Positions 32,357 to 40,587 of a DNA stretch of 64,000 bases are shown here, piece after piece. The notes below the pieces were generated by a model. The model made no database searches. It saw nothing but the letters and a program-made list of their open reading frames with translations, and was not told where the DNA came from. The position numbers and the translations under genes were made by a program. Each line of letters opens with the position of its first letter. The first letter of the stretch is position 1. This DNA comes from Pseudoflavonifractor sp. An184 (GTDB taxonomy: Bacteria > Bacillota > Clostridia > Oscillospirales > Oscillospiraceae). The DNA lies in assembly GCF_002160305.1 (NCBI RefSeq), contig NZ_NFKI01000002.1:99457-163456 (forward strand), given 5' to 3'.

Positions 32357-33037
32357 TCAGGGCGGCTCCAACAAAAAGCGGCGCAGCCACAGGCCGGTGT
32401 TGGTGTTCCCGCCCTTCATCTGGACCAGCTCTCCGGGGATCAGCACCTGGGAGAAGGGCTTCATCCGGGCCACCTGGCGTACATTGTTCTCATGGCTGTC
32501 GGTGGAGCGGTCATACATAATGTAGGAGAACTCCAGGCGCAGGGCCACCACAATCTTTCGGTCGGTGAGACCGTGGTCGTGGTGAAGGACCACCGGAACT
32601 GACGCCTCTTTCGCCCCCTTGTAGTCCAGCATGCAATAGCAGCCAAAATTAAGGGATGTGTGGTTATTGTCCCAAACCCATGTTATAAACTGGGTTCCGT
32701 GTTCCGTTTGGTGTCCGGCAAGTACGACGTTATTAAATTCTGACAGCAGACAGAAACCGCTCTCCAGTCCCTTAGCCTCTAAAACTGGAGCGAATTCCAT
32801 TGCCGCTGCGTATTCCTGTACGGCAGCGGCTAAATCTATGGCTTTCGCACAGGCATGCTCGGCTTCAATCGTATTTACATCTTGAGGGACATAACGCACC
32901 CCGCCAGTCTCAGTGATTCAACATAGGCGGTGCCCATTCCATGCAACAGGGAGGCGCTGTTCCTGTTCTGGTAAAGGGGTAAATCCCTCTTTCTGCAGTA
33001 CGATGGCCAGCTCCTTAAAGTATCGTTCTCGTATCAT
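32357..33037 (-). pseudogene. Unknown protein gene interrupted by an in-frame TGA
   Basis: From ATG at 33035-33037, preceded by an excellent AAGGAGG site, the frame reads MIRERYFKELAIVLQKEGFT to VAWNGHRLC, then a TGA at 32918-32920 (codon 40), then continues in the same frame ITETGGVRYVPQD to the stop at 32357, 226 codons in all. Both sides of the stop look like one protein. It is either a nonsense-mutated gene, a sequencing error or a recoded UGA; no selenocysteine element was recognised. I know no function; similar sequences occur, as I recall, in mobile DNA of gut clostridia. Confidence 0.7.
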
Positions 33038-33092
33038 CTCTGAGTACCTCCTTCTGGGCGAGCGCCCTTTTTCATTTGTTGGGAAAACAAAA

Positions 33093-33140
33093 AAGGCGCC
33101 AGTCTGATGGTTTTATAAAACCAACAAACTAGCGCCTGAT
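33093..33140. terminator. Bidirectional terminator-like hairpin
   Basis: GGCGC and GCGCC arms enclose a second stem TGGTTTTAT/ATAAAACCA, with A/T runs on both sides (GATTTTTT on the plus strand, CCTTTTTTG on the minus strand). It lies upstream of the broken gene at 33037 and separates it from the repeat region. Confidence 0.65.
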
Positions 33141-33316
33141 TTTTTGTATATCTTTTTTTCTTCACACTGCCCTTTTTAACCGTGAAAAAGGGTGCTGGGC
33201 GGTTTTAGAGTACACAAACCTACGAAAACACAGAGAAACCGGGGGTTCGAATCACCCCAACTTCCGAAATCACTGAAAAATATCTATGGAACAAACAACA
33301 GATTTTGAGCAATAAA

Positions 33317-33398
33317 AAAGTCGCTACCCCTTGATACTCTAGGCGTTCGGCCCAAAATATCTAGATTGTAGCGACTTTGTGAGAAGTCACTACAATCT
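33317..33398. repeat. Three-armed inverted repeat with mutually exclusive pairing
   Basis: AAAGTCGCTAC (33317-33327) can pair with GTAGCGACTTT (33368-33378), while AGATTGTAGCGACTT (33363-33377) can pair with AAGTCACTACAATCT (33384-33398, one mismatch). The middle arm cannot join both hairpins at once. The third arm begins the R3 direct repeats. The 33150-33310 part shows no gene; it holds a T-arm-like sequence at 33239-33266. Confidence 0.7.
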
Positions 33399-33790
33399 GA
33401 ATATTTTCAAATTCTCTGCAAGCGGACAGAACTGCACCCACCCGGCCTTCTGGCCGGCGGCGCGAGTGCGCCGTACAAGCGTTTTCACCGCAGGTGAAAA
33501 CCTTGGCGCAGGGGCGGCTTTGCCGACCCCGAGCATTGAAATCCCGAAGGGCGGAGACCGCCTTTGGCGGTCGGAGCCCAAAACGAAAGGACATCCGAAA
33601 GGATGTCCTTTTGTTTTGGCAAGTCACTACAATCTAGATATTTCAAATTTTCAATCGGCTTTCTGCATCTTGCCCAACGGCCCTTCTGGGCCGCGCCGCT
33701 TTTGCGGCGTTCGAGCGTTTTGCCAAAGGCAAAACCTCGGCGCAGGGCGAATTCACTTCGCCCGAGCAATTTAAAGAACCCCAGGTATCC
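33384..33790 (+). repeat. R3 structured repeat, two tandem units
   Basis: Unit 1 (33384-33620) and unit 2 (33621-33790) both start AAGTCACTACAATCT, continue ATATTT(T)CAAATT and then carry the same hairpin series with different arms: CCGGCC/GGCCGG versus CGGCCC/GGGCCG; GGCGC/GCGCC versus CGCCGC/GCGGCG; GTTTTCACC/GGTGAAAAC versus GTTTTGCC/GGCAAAAC; then GGCGCAGGG, a fourth hairpin and GAGCA. Related units are at 15709-15871 and 63886-64000. No gene is present in 33038-33790. Confidence 0.85.
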
Positions 33791-33827
33791 AAAAAAGAAG
33801 CACCTGCATAGCAGGTGCTTCTTTTTT
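33791..33827 (-). terminator. Terminator of the tRNA operon
   Basis: GAAGCACCTGC and GCAGGTGCTTC form an 11-bp stem with a TAT loop, followed by TTTTTT on the minus strand, directly after tRNA-Cys. Confidence 0.93.
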
Positions 33828-33901
33828 GGAGGTGCCACCCAGATTTGAACTGGGGAGTGGAGCTTTTGCAGAGCTCTGCCTTACCACTTGGCTATGGCAC
33901 C
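33827..33901 (-). tRNA. tRNA-Cys (GCA)
   Basis: The minus strand reads GGTGCCATAGCCAAGTGG at the 5' end and folds as a cloverleaf with anticodon stem GAGCT/AGCTC and loop CTGCAAA, giving anticodon GCA. The T-arm is CCCAG-TTCAAAT-CTGGG and the acceptor closes with TGGCACC, discriminator T and an encoded CCA. It is the last gene of the tRNA operon. Confidence 0.95.
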
Positions 33902-33927
33902 GAATGGAGCAAAGCTGCTCCAAAAAA

Positions 33928-34003
33928 TGGAGCGAGTGACGAGGCTCGAACTCGCTACCTCCACCTTGGCAAGGTGGCGCTCTACCAGATGAGCTACACT
34001 CGC
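33928..34003 (-). tRNA. tRNA-Gly (GCC)
   Basis: The minus strand starts GCGAGTGTAGCTCATCTGG. The anticodon stem CCACC/GGTGG encloses TTGCCAA, giving anticodon GCC. The acceptor pairs GCGAGTG with CACTCGC, with discriminator T and encoded CCA. Position four of five in the operon. Confidence 0.96.
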
Positions 34004-34046
34004 ATGTTGCCTGGAAGGAGGGTGCCCTTCCAGGGCTTTGTTTGGT

Positions 34047-34122
<76 letters not shown>

Positions 34123-34200
34123 AAATCTTTCTTTTTAAAAGACTGCAATCAGGAAAACCATCTAAAGCTTTCTTTGCTTACTTTCTTTTTCAAAAGAAAG

Positions 34201-34276
34201 TAAGTGGCGACTCGGAAGGGGCCTTTGCCTCATCCTTCGGATGGCGCATCAGGCAACTCCAGTCAGGAGAAATAAG

Positions 34277-34292
<16 letters not shown>
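34201..34292 (-). repeat. 20-bp duplication of the tRNA-Asp 3' end around a 52-bp insert
   Basis: Bases 34201-34220 and 34273-34292 both read TAAGTGGCGACTCGGAAGGG. The right copy is the 3' end of tRNA-Asp; the left is a solo copy. The insert between them forms a hairpin with arms TTGCCT/AGGCAA and CATCC/GGATG. A perfect 13-bp stem (34177-34204, arms CTTACTTTCTTTT/AAAAGAAAGTAAG) abuts the left copy and resembles the second hairpin of R1. Confidence 0.88.
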
Positions 34293-34353
<61 letters not shown>

Positions 34354-34367
34354 AGGTAGTTAGGGGG

Positions 34368-34443
34368 TGGTGGGAACAACAGGGCTCGAACCTGTGACCC
34401 CATGCTTGTAAGGCATGTGCTCTACCAGCTGAGCTATGCTCCC
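34368..34443 (-). tRNA. tRNA-Val (TAC)
   Basis: The minus strand starts GGGAGCATAGCTCAGCTGG. The anticodon stem CATGC/GCATG encloses CTTACAA, giving anticodon TAC. Discriminator A and encoded CCA are present. It is the first gene of the tRNA operon. Confidence 0.96.
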
Positions 34444-34489
34444 TTGTCCGTGGCTTTCAGCGGTTCGCCGCTCTCGCGACGGCTTAGTT

Positions 34490-34518
34490 AGTATACTAAA
34501 TCTTTGGCCGCTTGTCAA
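34490..34518 (-). promoter_or_regulatory. Promoter of the Val-Asp-Phe-Gly-Cys tRNA operon
   Basis: On the minus strand TTGACA (34513-34518) and TATACT (34490-34495) are separated by 17 bp, about 47 bp upstream of tRNA-Val. The -10 lies in the palindrome TTAGTATACTAA. This is a near-consensus stable-RNA promoter. The remaining 34520-34615 is AT-rich without a gene. Confidence 0.92.
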
Positions 34519-34618
34519 CAGGAAAATCAAATTTTTTTGGAATTATTTTTTTGGAAGTTTTTCCCGGAAAAACTCGGCTTTCTTTCCCCAGAAAAAGGAA
34601 CTCCAGAAGGAATTTCAC

Positions 34619-34647
34619 TTGACTGGTTTTTGAAAGAGTGACATAAT
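34619..34647 (+). promoter_or_regulatory. Promoter of pfkA
   Basis: TTGACT at 34619-34624 and CATAAT at 34642-34647 with a 17-bp spacer, about 95 bp before the pfkA ATG. Confidence 0.75.
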
Positions 34648-34743
34648 GAAACGGAACCAAACGGCCATCCGGTCCGGATGACAGCAGGCCCCCCTCTGGC
34701 AGACAGCCGGGCAAGGTGTGGTTGGATTAGGAGGTACAAGCAT

Positions 34744-35757
34744 ATGGAGAACAAGGTAAAGCGGATCGGCGTTCTGACCAGCGGCGGCGACGCCCCGGGC
34801 ATGAATGCCGCAGTACGCGCGGTGGTCCGCACCGCACTGACCCAGGGGATCGAGTGCGTGGGCATCCGCCGGGGCTGGAACGGCCTGATCAACAGCGATT
34901 TCGTCCGGATGGACTCCGCCAGCGTCAGCCATATCATTGACAAGGGCGGCACCATCCTCTATACGGCCCGGAGCAAAGAGTTTATGACCGAGGAGGGCCG
35001 CGACCAGGCTCTGGCCACCTGCAAGCTGCTGGGGCTGGACGGGATCGTCGCCATCGGCGGCGACGGCACCTTCCGGGGCGCCCTGGCGCTCTCCCGGCAG
35101 GCCGCCGCAGCCGGCTCCTCCCTGAGCGTGGTGGGCATCCCCGCCACCATTGACAACGACATCGGCTGTTCCCACTACACCATCGGCTTTGATACCGCCT
35201 GCAACACCGCCATTGAGTGCATCGACAAGCTGCGGGACACCATGCAGTCCCACGAGCGCTGCTCCGTGGTAGAGGTCATGGGCCGCCACGCCGGTTATCT
35301 TGCCCTGTATGTGGGCATCGCCGTAGGCGCCACCGCTGTCCTCATCCCCGAGCGTGAGGTGGACTTTGAGAACGACGTGGTGGAGAAGATCCGCCGGGCC
35401 CGGCTGGCGGGCACCACCCACTATATGGTAGTGGTGGCCGAGGGCGCTGGCAGCGCCATCGACATCGGCAAGCGCATCCACGCCGAGGTGGGCATTGATC
35501 CCCGGGTCACCGTGCTGGGCCACATCCAGCGGGGCGGCTCCCCCACCGCCCGGGACCGGGAGACCGCCAGCCGCATGGGCTACGAGGCGGTCCTGTCCCT
35601 GGTGGAGAACCGGGGCAACCGAATCATCGCCATCCGGGACGGCCACACGCTGGATCTGGACATGGAGGAGGCCCTGGCCATGACCAAGACCTTCCAGATG
35701 GACCGCTACCAGGTGCTGGAGGCCCTGACCAACAACGGAGGTCCCCGCATCCTGTGA
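34744..35757 (+). CDS. pfkA: 6-phosphofructokinase
   Basis: PfkA phosphorylates fructose 6-phosphate to the 1,6-bisphosphate, the committed step of glycolysis. The 337-residue protein has the ATP site LTSGGDAPGMNAAVRAVV near the N-terminus, GGDGTFRGA near 104 and the catalytic PATIDNDI near 133; MGRHAGYLAL, VLGHIQRGGSPTARDR also match. The Gly-Asp-Gly at the donor site (GGDGT) marks the ATP-dependent rather than the pyrophosphate-dependent type, where Asp replaces the last Gly. The ATG at 34744 follows AGGAGG by 9 nt. It is followed by a small acetyltransferase gene. Confidence 0.96.
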   Translation: MENKVKRIGVLTSGGDAPGMNAAVRAVVRTALTQGIECVGIRRGWNGLINSDFVRMDSASVSHIIDKGGTILYTARSKEFMTEEGRDQALATCKLLGLDGIVAIGGDGTFRGALALSRQAAAAGSSLSVVGIPATIDNDIGCSHYTIGFDTACNTAIECIDKLRDTMQSHERCSVVEVMGRHAGYLALYVGIAVGATAVLIPEREVDFENDVVEKIRRARLAGTTHYMVVVAEGAGSAIDIGKRIHAEVGIDPRVTVLGHIQRGGSPTARDRETASRMGYEAVLSLVENRGNRIIAIRDGHTLDLDMEEALAMTKTFQMDRYQVLEALTNNGGPRIL

Positions 35758-35826
35758 GACTCCTCCCGCCGCTCCCAGCCCTCTGAACCGCCGCTGTGCG
35801 CTATTCTGAACAAGGAGGCCGATCCC

Positions 35827-36084
35827 ATGATCCCGTTTCTGCGAGAACCTACCCGGGTGTACGCCCTGGACGGCAGCGGCCGTCTGGTGGCGGAGATCAC
35901 CTTTCCGGAGACCGCCCCGGGCGTGTACACCATCGACCACACCTTTGTAGACGCCTCCCTGCGGGGACAGGGCGTGGCTGACCAGTTGGTGCGCGCCGCC
36001 CTGGAGCAGATCCAGGCCAACGGCGGAACTGCCGCCGCCACCTGCTCCTACGCAGCCGCCTGGCTGGACAAGCACCCCCAGTAA
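35827..36084 (+). CDS. Small GNAT-fold N-acetyltransferase-like protein (COG2388 type)
   Basis: An 85-residue mini-GNAT protein. It has the acetyl-CoA loop as SLRGQGVADQLVRAAL (residues about 43-58), preceded by VYTIDHTFVDA, and ends in CSYAAAWLDKHPQ, typical of the YidJ/YjdJ-like family (COG2388). These minimal GNAT proteins have little known substrate information. The ATG at 35827 follows AAGGAGG by 8 nt. It lies 69 bp after pfkA and is followed by a strong terminator, so the two may form an operon. Confidence 0.88.
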   Translation: MIPFLREPTRVYALDGSGRLVAEITFPETAPGVYTIDHTFVDASLRGQGVADQLVRAALEQIQANGGTAAATCSYAAAWLDKHPQ

Positions 36085-36089
36085 TTCTT

Positions 36090-36124
36090 AAGATGGCCGC
36101 CCCGTGGGGGGCGGCCGTCTTTTG
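36090..36124 (+). terminator. Terminator after the GNAT gene
   Basis: AAGATGGCCGCCCC pairs with GGGGGCGGCCGTCTT around GTG and is followed by TTTG-TTTG. It ends the pfkA-GNAT unit. Confidence 0.88.
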
Positions 36125-36167
36125 TTTGCTCCCAATGGCAGAAAGGCCGTCTCTCCCGATCATACAG

Positions 36168-36206
36168 CAAAAAGATGGCAGACACTAGCGTGCCTGCCAT
36201 CTTTTA
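36168..36206 (-). terminator. Terminator after nfnB
   Basis: AAGATGGCAG and CTGCCATCTT form a 10-bp stem; on the minus strand it is followed by TTTTTGC, 6 nt or less from the nfnB stop codon. It is convergent with the GNAT terminator. Confidence 0.8.
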
Positions 36207-36211
36207 TATGT

Positions 36212-37597
36212 TTACTGTTTGCTCTTAATGTACGCGTCGATGGACTTGGCGGCGGACTTGCCGGCTCCCATGGCCAGGATGACGGTGGCCGCTCCGGTGG
36301 CGGCGTCGCCGCCGGCAAACACGCCGGGCAGGTTGGTGTGTCCGCCCTCGTCGGCGGCCACACAGCCCTTCCGGGTCTTCTCCAGGCCCTCGGTGCCCTT
36401 GGTGCTCATGGGGTTGGGGGAGGTGCCCAGGGCCATGATCACCGCGTCCACCTCGAATTGGAACTCGCTGCCCTCCACGGGGACGGGGCGGCGGCGGCCG
36501 GAGGCGTCGGGCTCGCCCAGCTCCATGCGGATGCAGGTCATGGACTGGACATGGCCCTTCTCGTCCCCCTCAATGGACACGGGGTTGGTGAGCAGGTCGA
36601 AGATGATGCCCTCCTCCTTGGCGTGGTGGACCTCCTCCGCCCGGGCGGGGAGCTCCGCCTCGGAGCGGCGGTAGACGATGTGGACCTCGGCCCCCAGGCG
36701 CTTGGCGCACCGGGCGGCGTCCATGGCCACGTTGCCGCCGCCCACCACGGCCACCTTCTGGTTGTGAAGGATGGGGGTGGGGCTGTCCTCCTTGTAGGCC
36801 TTCATCAGGTTGATGCGGGTGAGGTACTCGTTGGCGGAGTAGACGCCCACCAGCCCCTCGCCGGGGATCTTCATAAACATGGGCAGGCCGGCGCCGGAGG
36901 CGATGAACACCGCCTCATAGCCCCGCTCAAAGAGCTCGGGGATGGTCAGGATCTTGCCGATGACCATATTCAGCTCGATGTCTACGCCCATCTTCTCCAG
37001 GTTAGCCACCTCCCGGGCCACGATGGCCTTGGGGAGACGGAACTCGGGGATGCCGTAGGTGAGCACGCCGCCGGCGGTGTGGAAGGCCTCAAACACGGTG
37101 ACGTCGTAGCCCATGCGGGCCAGCTCCCCGGCGCAGGTCAGGCCGGCGGGGCCGGAACCGATGACGGCCACTTTATGGCCGTTCTTGGGGGCGGTGGCCA
37201 CATTGGCGATTCCCTGCCCGGCGGCCCAGTCGGCCACGAAGCGCTCCACCCGGCCGATGGCCACGGGCTCGCCCTTCACGCCCCGGACGCACTTGCCCTC
37301 GCACTGGTTCTCCTGGGGGCACACCCGGCCGGAGATGGCGGGCAGGGCGTTGGCGTTGGACAAAATCTCATAGGCGGCGGCGATGTCCCCCTCGGCCACC
37401 TTGGCCAGGAAGTCGGGGATGGGGATGCCCACGGGGCAGCCGCTGACGCAGGCGGGGTTCTTGCAGTGGATGCACCGCTGCGCCTCGTTCATGGCCTGCT
37501 CCAGGGTGTAGCCCTGGGCCACCTCCAGGAAGTTGTGGTTGCGGACCTGGGGGTCCTGCTCGGGCATGGGGGTCTTCGTCATCTGCATATTAGCCAT
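36212..37597 (-). CDS. nfnB: NADH-dependent ferredoxin:NADP+ oxidoreductase large subunit (NfnB / GltD-like)
   Basis: NfnB is the large, FAD- and Fe-S-containing subunit of the electron-bifurcating transhydrogenase that links NADPH to NADH and ferredoxin. The 461-residue protein has an N-terminal Fe-S region (CIHCKNPACVSGCPVGIP near 40-57, and RVCPQENQCEGKC), a FAD site VIGSGPAGLTCAGELARMG and an NAD(P) site VVGGGNVAMDAARCAKRLG, then GVFAGGDAATGAATVILAMG. The same fold occurs in the glutamate synthase small subunit, but the adjacent NfnA and absence of GltB favour Nfn. The ATG at 37595-37597 follows GGAGG and overlaps nfnA by 8 bp. Confidence 0.92.
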   Translation of the reverse strand: MANMQMTKTPMPEQDPQVRNHNFLEVAQGYTLEQAMNEAQRCIHCKNPACVSGCPVGIPIPDFLAKVAEGDIAAAYEILSNANALPAISGRVCPQENQCEGKCVRGVKGEPVAIGRVERFVADWAAGQGIANVATAPKNGHKVAVIGSGPAGLTCAGELARMGYDVTVFEAFHTAGGVLTYGIPEFRLPKAIVAREVANLEKMGVDIELNMVIGKILTIPELFERGYEAVFIASGAGLPMFMKIPGEGLVGVYSANEYLTRINLMKAYKEDSPTPILHNQKVAVVGGGNVAMDAARCAKRLGAEVHIVYRRSEAELPARAEEVHHAKEEGIIFDLLTNPVSIEGDEKGHVQSMTCIRMELGEPDASGRRRPVPVEGSEFQFEVDAVIMALGTSPNPMSTKGTEGLEKTRKGCVAADEGGHTNLPGVFAGGDAATGAATVILAMGAGKSAAKSIDAYIKSKQ

Positions 37598-38447
37598 TGA
37601 GGGCACCTCCTCCCAGACGGCAGAGGTGGTCCTCTCTCGCCTTGGTCTCAAAATCTCTGTACGTAGCGTTCCGGGCGATCACCTCGTCGAAGTCCACCTG
37701 GTGGCCGTCGAAGTCGGGGCCGTCCACGCAGGCGAACTTCACCTCGCCGCCCACGGTGAGGCGGCAGCCGCCGCACATGCCGGTGCCGTCGATCATAATG
37801 GGGTTCATGCTCACGGTGGTGGGGATCTCGTACTGCTTGGTCAGCTTGCAGGCAAACTTCATCATCATCAGGGGGCCGATGGCGAACACGTGGTCGAACT
37901 TCACCCCGCTCTGGATGAGCTCCTCCAGCTTGCCGGTGACAAAGCCGTGATAGCCGTAGGTGCCGTCGTCGGTGCAGATGTGCAGGTCGGTGCAGGCCTG
38001 CCCCATCTCCTCCTCCAGGATCACGATATCCTTGGTCTTAAAGCCGCCGATCAGGTCCACCTGGTTGCCGGCCTCGTGCAGGGCCTTGGCCACCGGCAGG
38101 GCGATGGCGCAGCCCAGGCCGCCGCCCAGGACGGCCACACGGCCGTAGCCCTCCACGTGGGTGGGCTCCCCCAGGGGGCCCACAAAATCGTGGAGACAGT
38201 CCCCCTCCTGGAGCTGGTCCAGAGCCATGGTGGTGGCCCCCACCTTCTGGAAGATGACGGTGATGGTCCCGTTCTCCGTGTCAGCGCTGGAGATGGTCAG
38301 CGGAATGCGCTCTCCATCCGCGTCCACCCGCAGAATGATAAACTGACCCGCCTTGGCCTTGGCGGCCACCAGCGGCGCATGGACGGAGATCTGGCTGATC
38401 TCCGGCGTCAGCACCTTCTTTTTCACGATTTGATACTGCTGTTTCAC
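37590..38447 (-). CDS. nfnA: NADH-dependent ferredoxin:NADP+ oxidoreductase small subunit (NfnA)
   Basis: NfnA is the small subunit of the Nfn complex, with FAD, NAD-binding and [2Fe-2S] sites. The 285-residue protein has a ferredoxin-reductase-type FAD domain (AGQFIILRVDADGERIPLTI near 32-51), an NAD domain with VAVLGGGLGCAIALPVAKAL, and the C-terminal cluster ligands MCGGCRLTVGGEVKFACVDGP. The same architecture is found in dihydroorotate dehydrogenase electron-transfer subunits (PyrK); pairing with NfnB and absence of pyrD nearby decide the call. The start is GTG at 38445-38447 after AAGGAGGAG. Confidence 0.93.
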   Translation of the reverse strand: MKQQYQIVKKKVLTPEISQISVHAPLVAAKAKAGQFIILRVDADGERIPLTISSADTENGTITVIFQKVGATTMALDQLQEGDCLHDFVGPLGEPTHVEGYGRVAVLGGGLGCAIALPVAKALHEAGNQVDLIGGFKTKDIVILEEEMGQACTDLHICTDDGTYGYHGFVTGKLEELIQSGVKFDHVFAIGPLMMMKFACKLTKQYEIPTTVSMNPIMIDGTGMCGGCRLTVGGEVKFACVDGPDFDGHQVDFDEVIARNATYRDFETKAREDHLCRLGGGALNG

Positions 38448-38568
38448 GCTTTCTCCTCCTTATCGGTCCGAAATCCTCAGGGCGCCGGGACATCATTCTG
38501 CGGCACCCCGCGGTCCCCCTCCGTCCTTCTCGCTATATCGAAGCGCGGCAGGCCGCGCAGGGATAACT

Positions 38569-40482
38569 CTATTTGAAAAATCTTCTCCGTCGGTATCCGC
38601 CGTACCGCCCGCTGCGCCTCCGGCGCACCAGGGCCCGAACCAAAAGCGCCACCGCCGCGATCAGCGCCGCCGCCAGCAGCAGGACACCGATGGTGAGCAG
38701 GCTGGGGCTCTTGATGAGCTCGATGGGGTTCCAGCTGCTGCTCACGTCCTTGCGCCCGTCTGGCCAGGCGTACGAGGTGGGAATCCCGTCCTGCCCAAAG
38801 CTCTGGAGATAGGCCGCCAGGGCGTACCACTCCTTCAGCTCGTGCCCGGAGGAATCGTACAGGATGTAGTCCTCCAGATTGGTCGCCGGCTGACCGTTCT
38901 CATCCTTCGGCACAATGGAGAGCAGCCCGAAGGAGCGGTCCCGCACTGTGCTGAGCATCTGGCCGCAGTACAGGCTGGTCACCACCCGGTACAGCTTTCC
39001 GTTTTCCGGCGCCTCCCCCGTCTGGGTGAGGGACGCCCCCGTCACCTTATTGAAAAACATCCGGTGGGTGTTGAAGGAGTAGTCCACTCCGGACAGGTAG
39101 AGCTGGGCCTCCGGCATCAGGGTGGACACGGTGGCGTCAACCTCCAGCACCGCCCGCAGCTCCTTGCCCGTGAGGTAGCAGGAAATCAGCGGAGACCCGG
39201 CGGTCCCGTCGGCCCCGGCCCCCACATTCAGCACATCAAAGACCTGGGCCGTGGTGACATTTCCCCGGGGCAGCGGCGCCCGCAGCACCCCGTCCGCCGT
39301 GAGGGCGATCAGGGGCTCTCCCTCCGGCAGCCCGGCAATGGTTCGTGCCGCCCAGGCAAAGGAGTCCGCCGTCAGCTCTCCCAGGCCGTTTCCGTCCTGA
39401 ACCCCCGCCTGGGGCAGCGGGAGGAAAAAGTCGCTTCGGGTCAGCACCTGGTCATAGGTGAGGCCATAGGAGCCCAGATAGCCGATGTCCACCTGCTCCT
39501 TCCAGTCCTGGGCCAGAGCGGAAATCTCCGGGTCCTCCCCCGCCGTCCCGTCAATGGGGATCAGGCGGTACTCCTCCAGGGTCTTCTCCCCCGCCCCGTT
39601 CCAGGACAGGGTGATGCTCCCCAGGTTTTCACAGTTGGACCCGGCGGAGACAATGTAGGTGTCCCCCACCACAATGGGTTCCGGCAGGGTGGTGTGGGTA
39701 TGTCCCGATACGATCAGGTCGATCTCCGGCACCGCCCGGGCCAGCTCCTCATCCTCCGAGACGGAGGTCTGGCTGGTGCCGCTGTGGGACAGGCAGATGA
39801 TAAACTCCGCCCCCTGCTCCTCCAGCCGGCTCACACAGCGCTGGGCCGCCTGGGCCGGCTCCTCCAGCACAAAACTGGAGGTGGGCGCGCTGGCGTGGGC
39901 GTCCTGACCCATCAGCCCAAAAATGCCGTAGGTCACGCCCCCCCGCTCTAAAAGCAGGTACTCCTGCACCCCATACGCGGCCATGGCGCGCTGGAGGTCC
40001 AGGCGGTTCGGGTCGTCCTCCGCCGGGCGGTAGTTGGCCATGACCAGGGCGGGCAGGGCGCCGCTCCCTCTCCCGGCGGCGGTGAGCATCTCGCCGAAGC
40101 CCAGCGGCCCGTTGTCAAACTCGTGGTTGCCCGCCGTCACCGCGTCATAGCCCATGGCCCCCAGGGTAACCAGCTCCGGGGCGCGGGTGGTGGACAGGGT
40201 CTGGACCAGGGAGCCGGAGGAGAAGTCCCCGGCGTCTACCGTCAGGGCGTCCGGATGCCCTGTCCGCTCCTCCGTCAGGGCAGCGGCCAGGCGGGCAAAG
40301 CCGCCCCGCTCCTCCCCGCCCTCCTGGACCCTTGGAAAAAAGCAGGAGTGGAGGTCGTGGGTAAAGAGCACCGTGGCTTCCCCGGCCGATTGTCCTTCCG
40401 CCGCCCAAATATTCAGCGGCAGCAGGCCCAACAAAAGCACAGCCGTCAGCAGAATCCTGAAAAAATGGCCCTTTCGTCTCAT
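38569..40482 (-). CDS. Surface 5'-nucleotidase/UshA-like metallophosphoesterase
   Basis: A 637-residue exported enzyme. It has a signal peptide (to about 30), a metallophosphatase domain with metal-binding motifs LFTHDLHSCFFP, VDAGDFSSGS, AGNHEFDNG and VSGHTHTTLPEP, then a 5'-nucleotidase C-terminal domain (ADSFAWAARTIAG, NVGAGADG, LTGKELRAVLEV). The first motif is THDLHS where the family usually has TNDxHG. A membrane helix near 598-620 and a basic Arg/Gly/Tyr-rich end anchor it to the cell surface. It probably hydrolyses nucleotides or related phosphoesters outside the cell. The ATG at 40480-40482 follows AAGGAGG. Confidence 0.9.
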   Translation of the reverse strand: MRRKGHFFRILLTAVLLLGLLPLNIWAAEGQSAGEATVLFTHDLHSCFFPRVQEGGEERGGFARLAAALTEERTGHPDALTVDAGDFSSGSLVQTLSTTRAPELVTLGAMGYDAVTAGNHEFDNGPLGFGEMLTAAGRGSGALPALVMANYRPAEDDPNRLDLQRAMAAYGVQEYLLLERGGVTYGIFGLMGQDAHASAPTSSFVLEEPAQAAQRCVSRLEEQGAEFIICLSHSGTSQTSVSEDEELARAVPEIDLIVSGHTHTTLPEPIVVGDTYIVSAGSNCENLGSITLSWNGAGEKTLEEYRLIPIDGTAGEDPEISALAQDWKEQVDIGYLGSYGLTYDQVLTRSDFFLPLPQAGVQDGNGLGELTADSFAWAARTIAGLPEGEPLIALTADGVLRAPLPRGNVTTAQVFDVLNVGAGADGTAGSPLISCYLTGKELRAVLEVDATVSTLMPEAQLYLSGVDYSFNTHRMFFNKVTGASLTQTGEAPENGKLYRVVTSLYCGQMLSTVRDRSFGLLSIVPKDENGQPATNLEDYILYDSSGHELKEWYALAAYLQSFGQDGIPTSYAWPDGRKDVSSSWNPIELIKSPSLLTIGVLLLAAALIAAVALLVRALVRRRRSGRYGGYRRRRFFK

Positions 40483-40587
40483 GCCGCCCCTCCTTGCTCC
40501 GACGGTTCTTTGGTTCCAGGGTTTATTTTGCCACAAATCCTGCAAATACGCAAGAGGCGATTGCCGGACGGACCAAAATACTTTCAA

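Noticed and set aside
36212..38447. Glutamate synthase small subunit plus dihydroorotate dehydrogenase electron-transfer subunit
   Set aside because: Each protein alone could be named so, but no gltB or pyrD is adjacent and the overlapping pair is the standard NfnA-NfnB arrangement.
38569..40482. Cell-surface nuclease or phage-defence protein
   Set aside because: The metallophosphatase plus 5'-nucleotidase C-terminal domains and signal peptide fit the ordinary UshA-like family.
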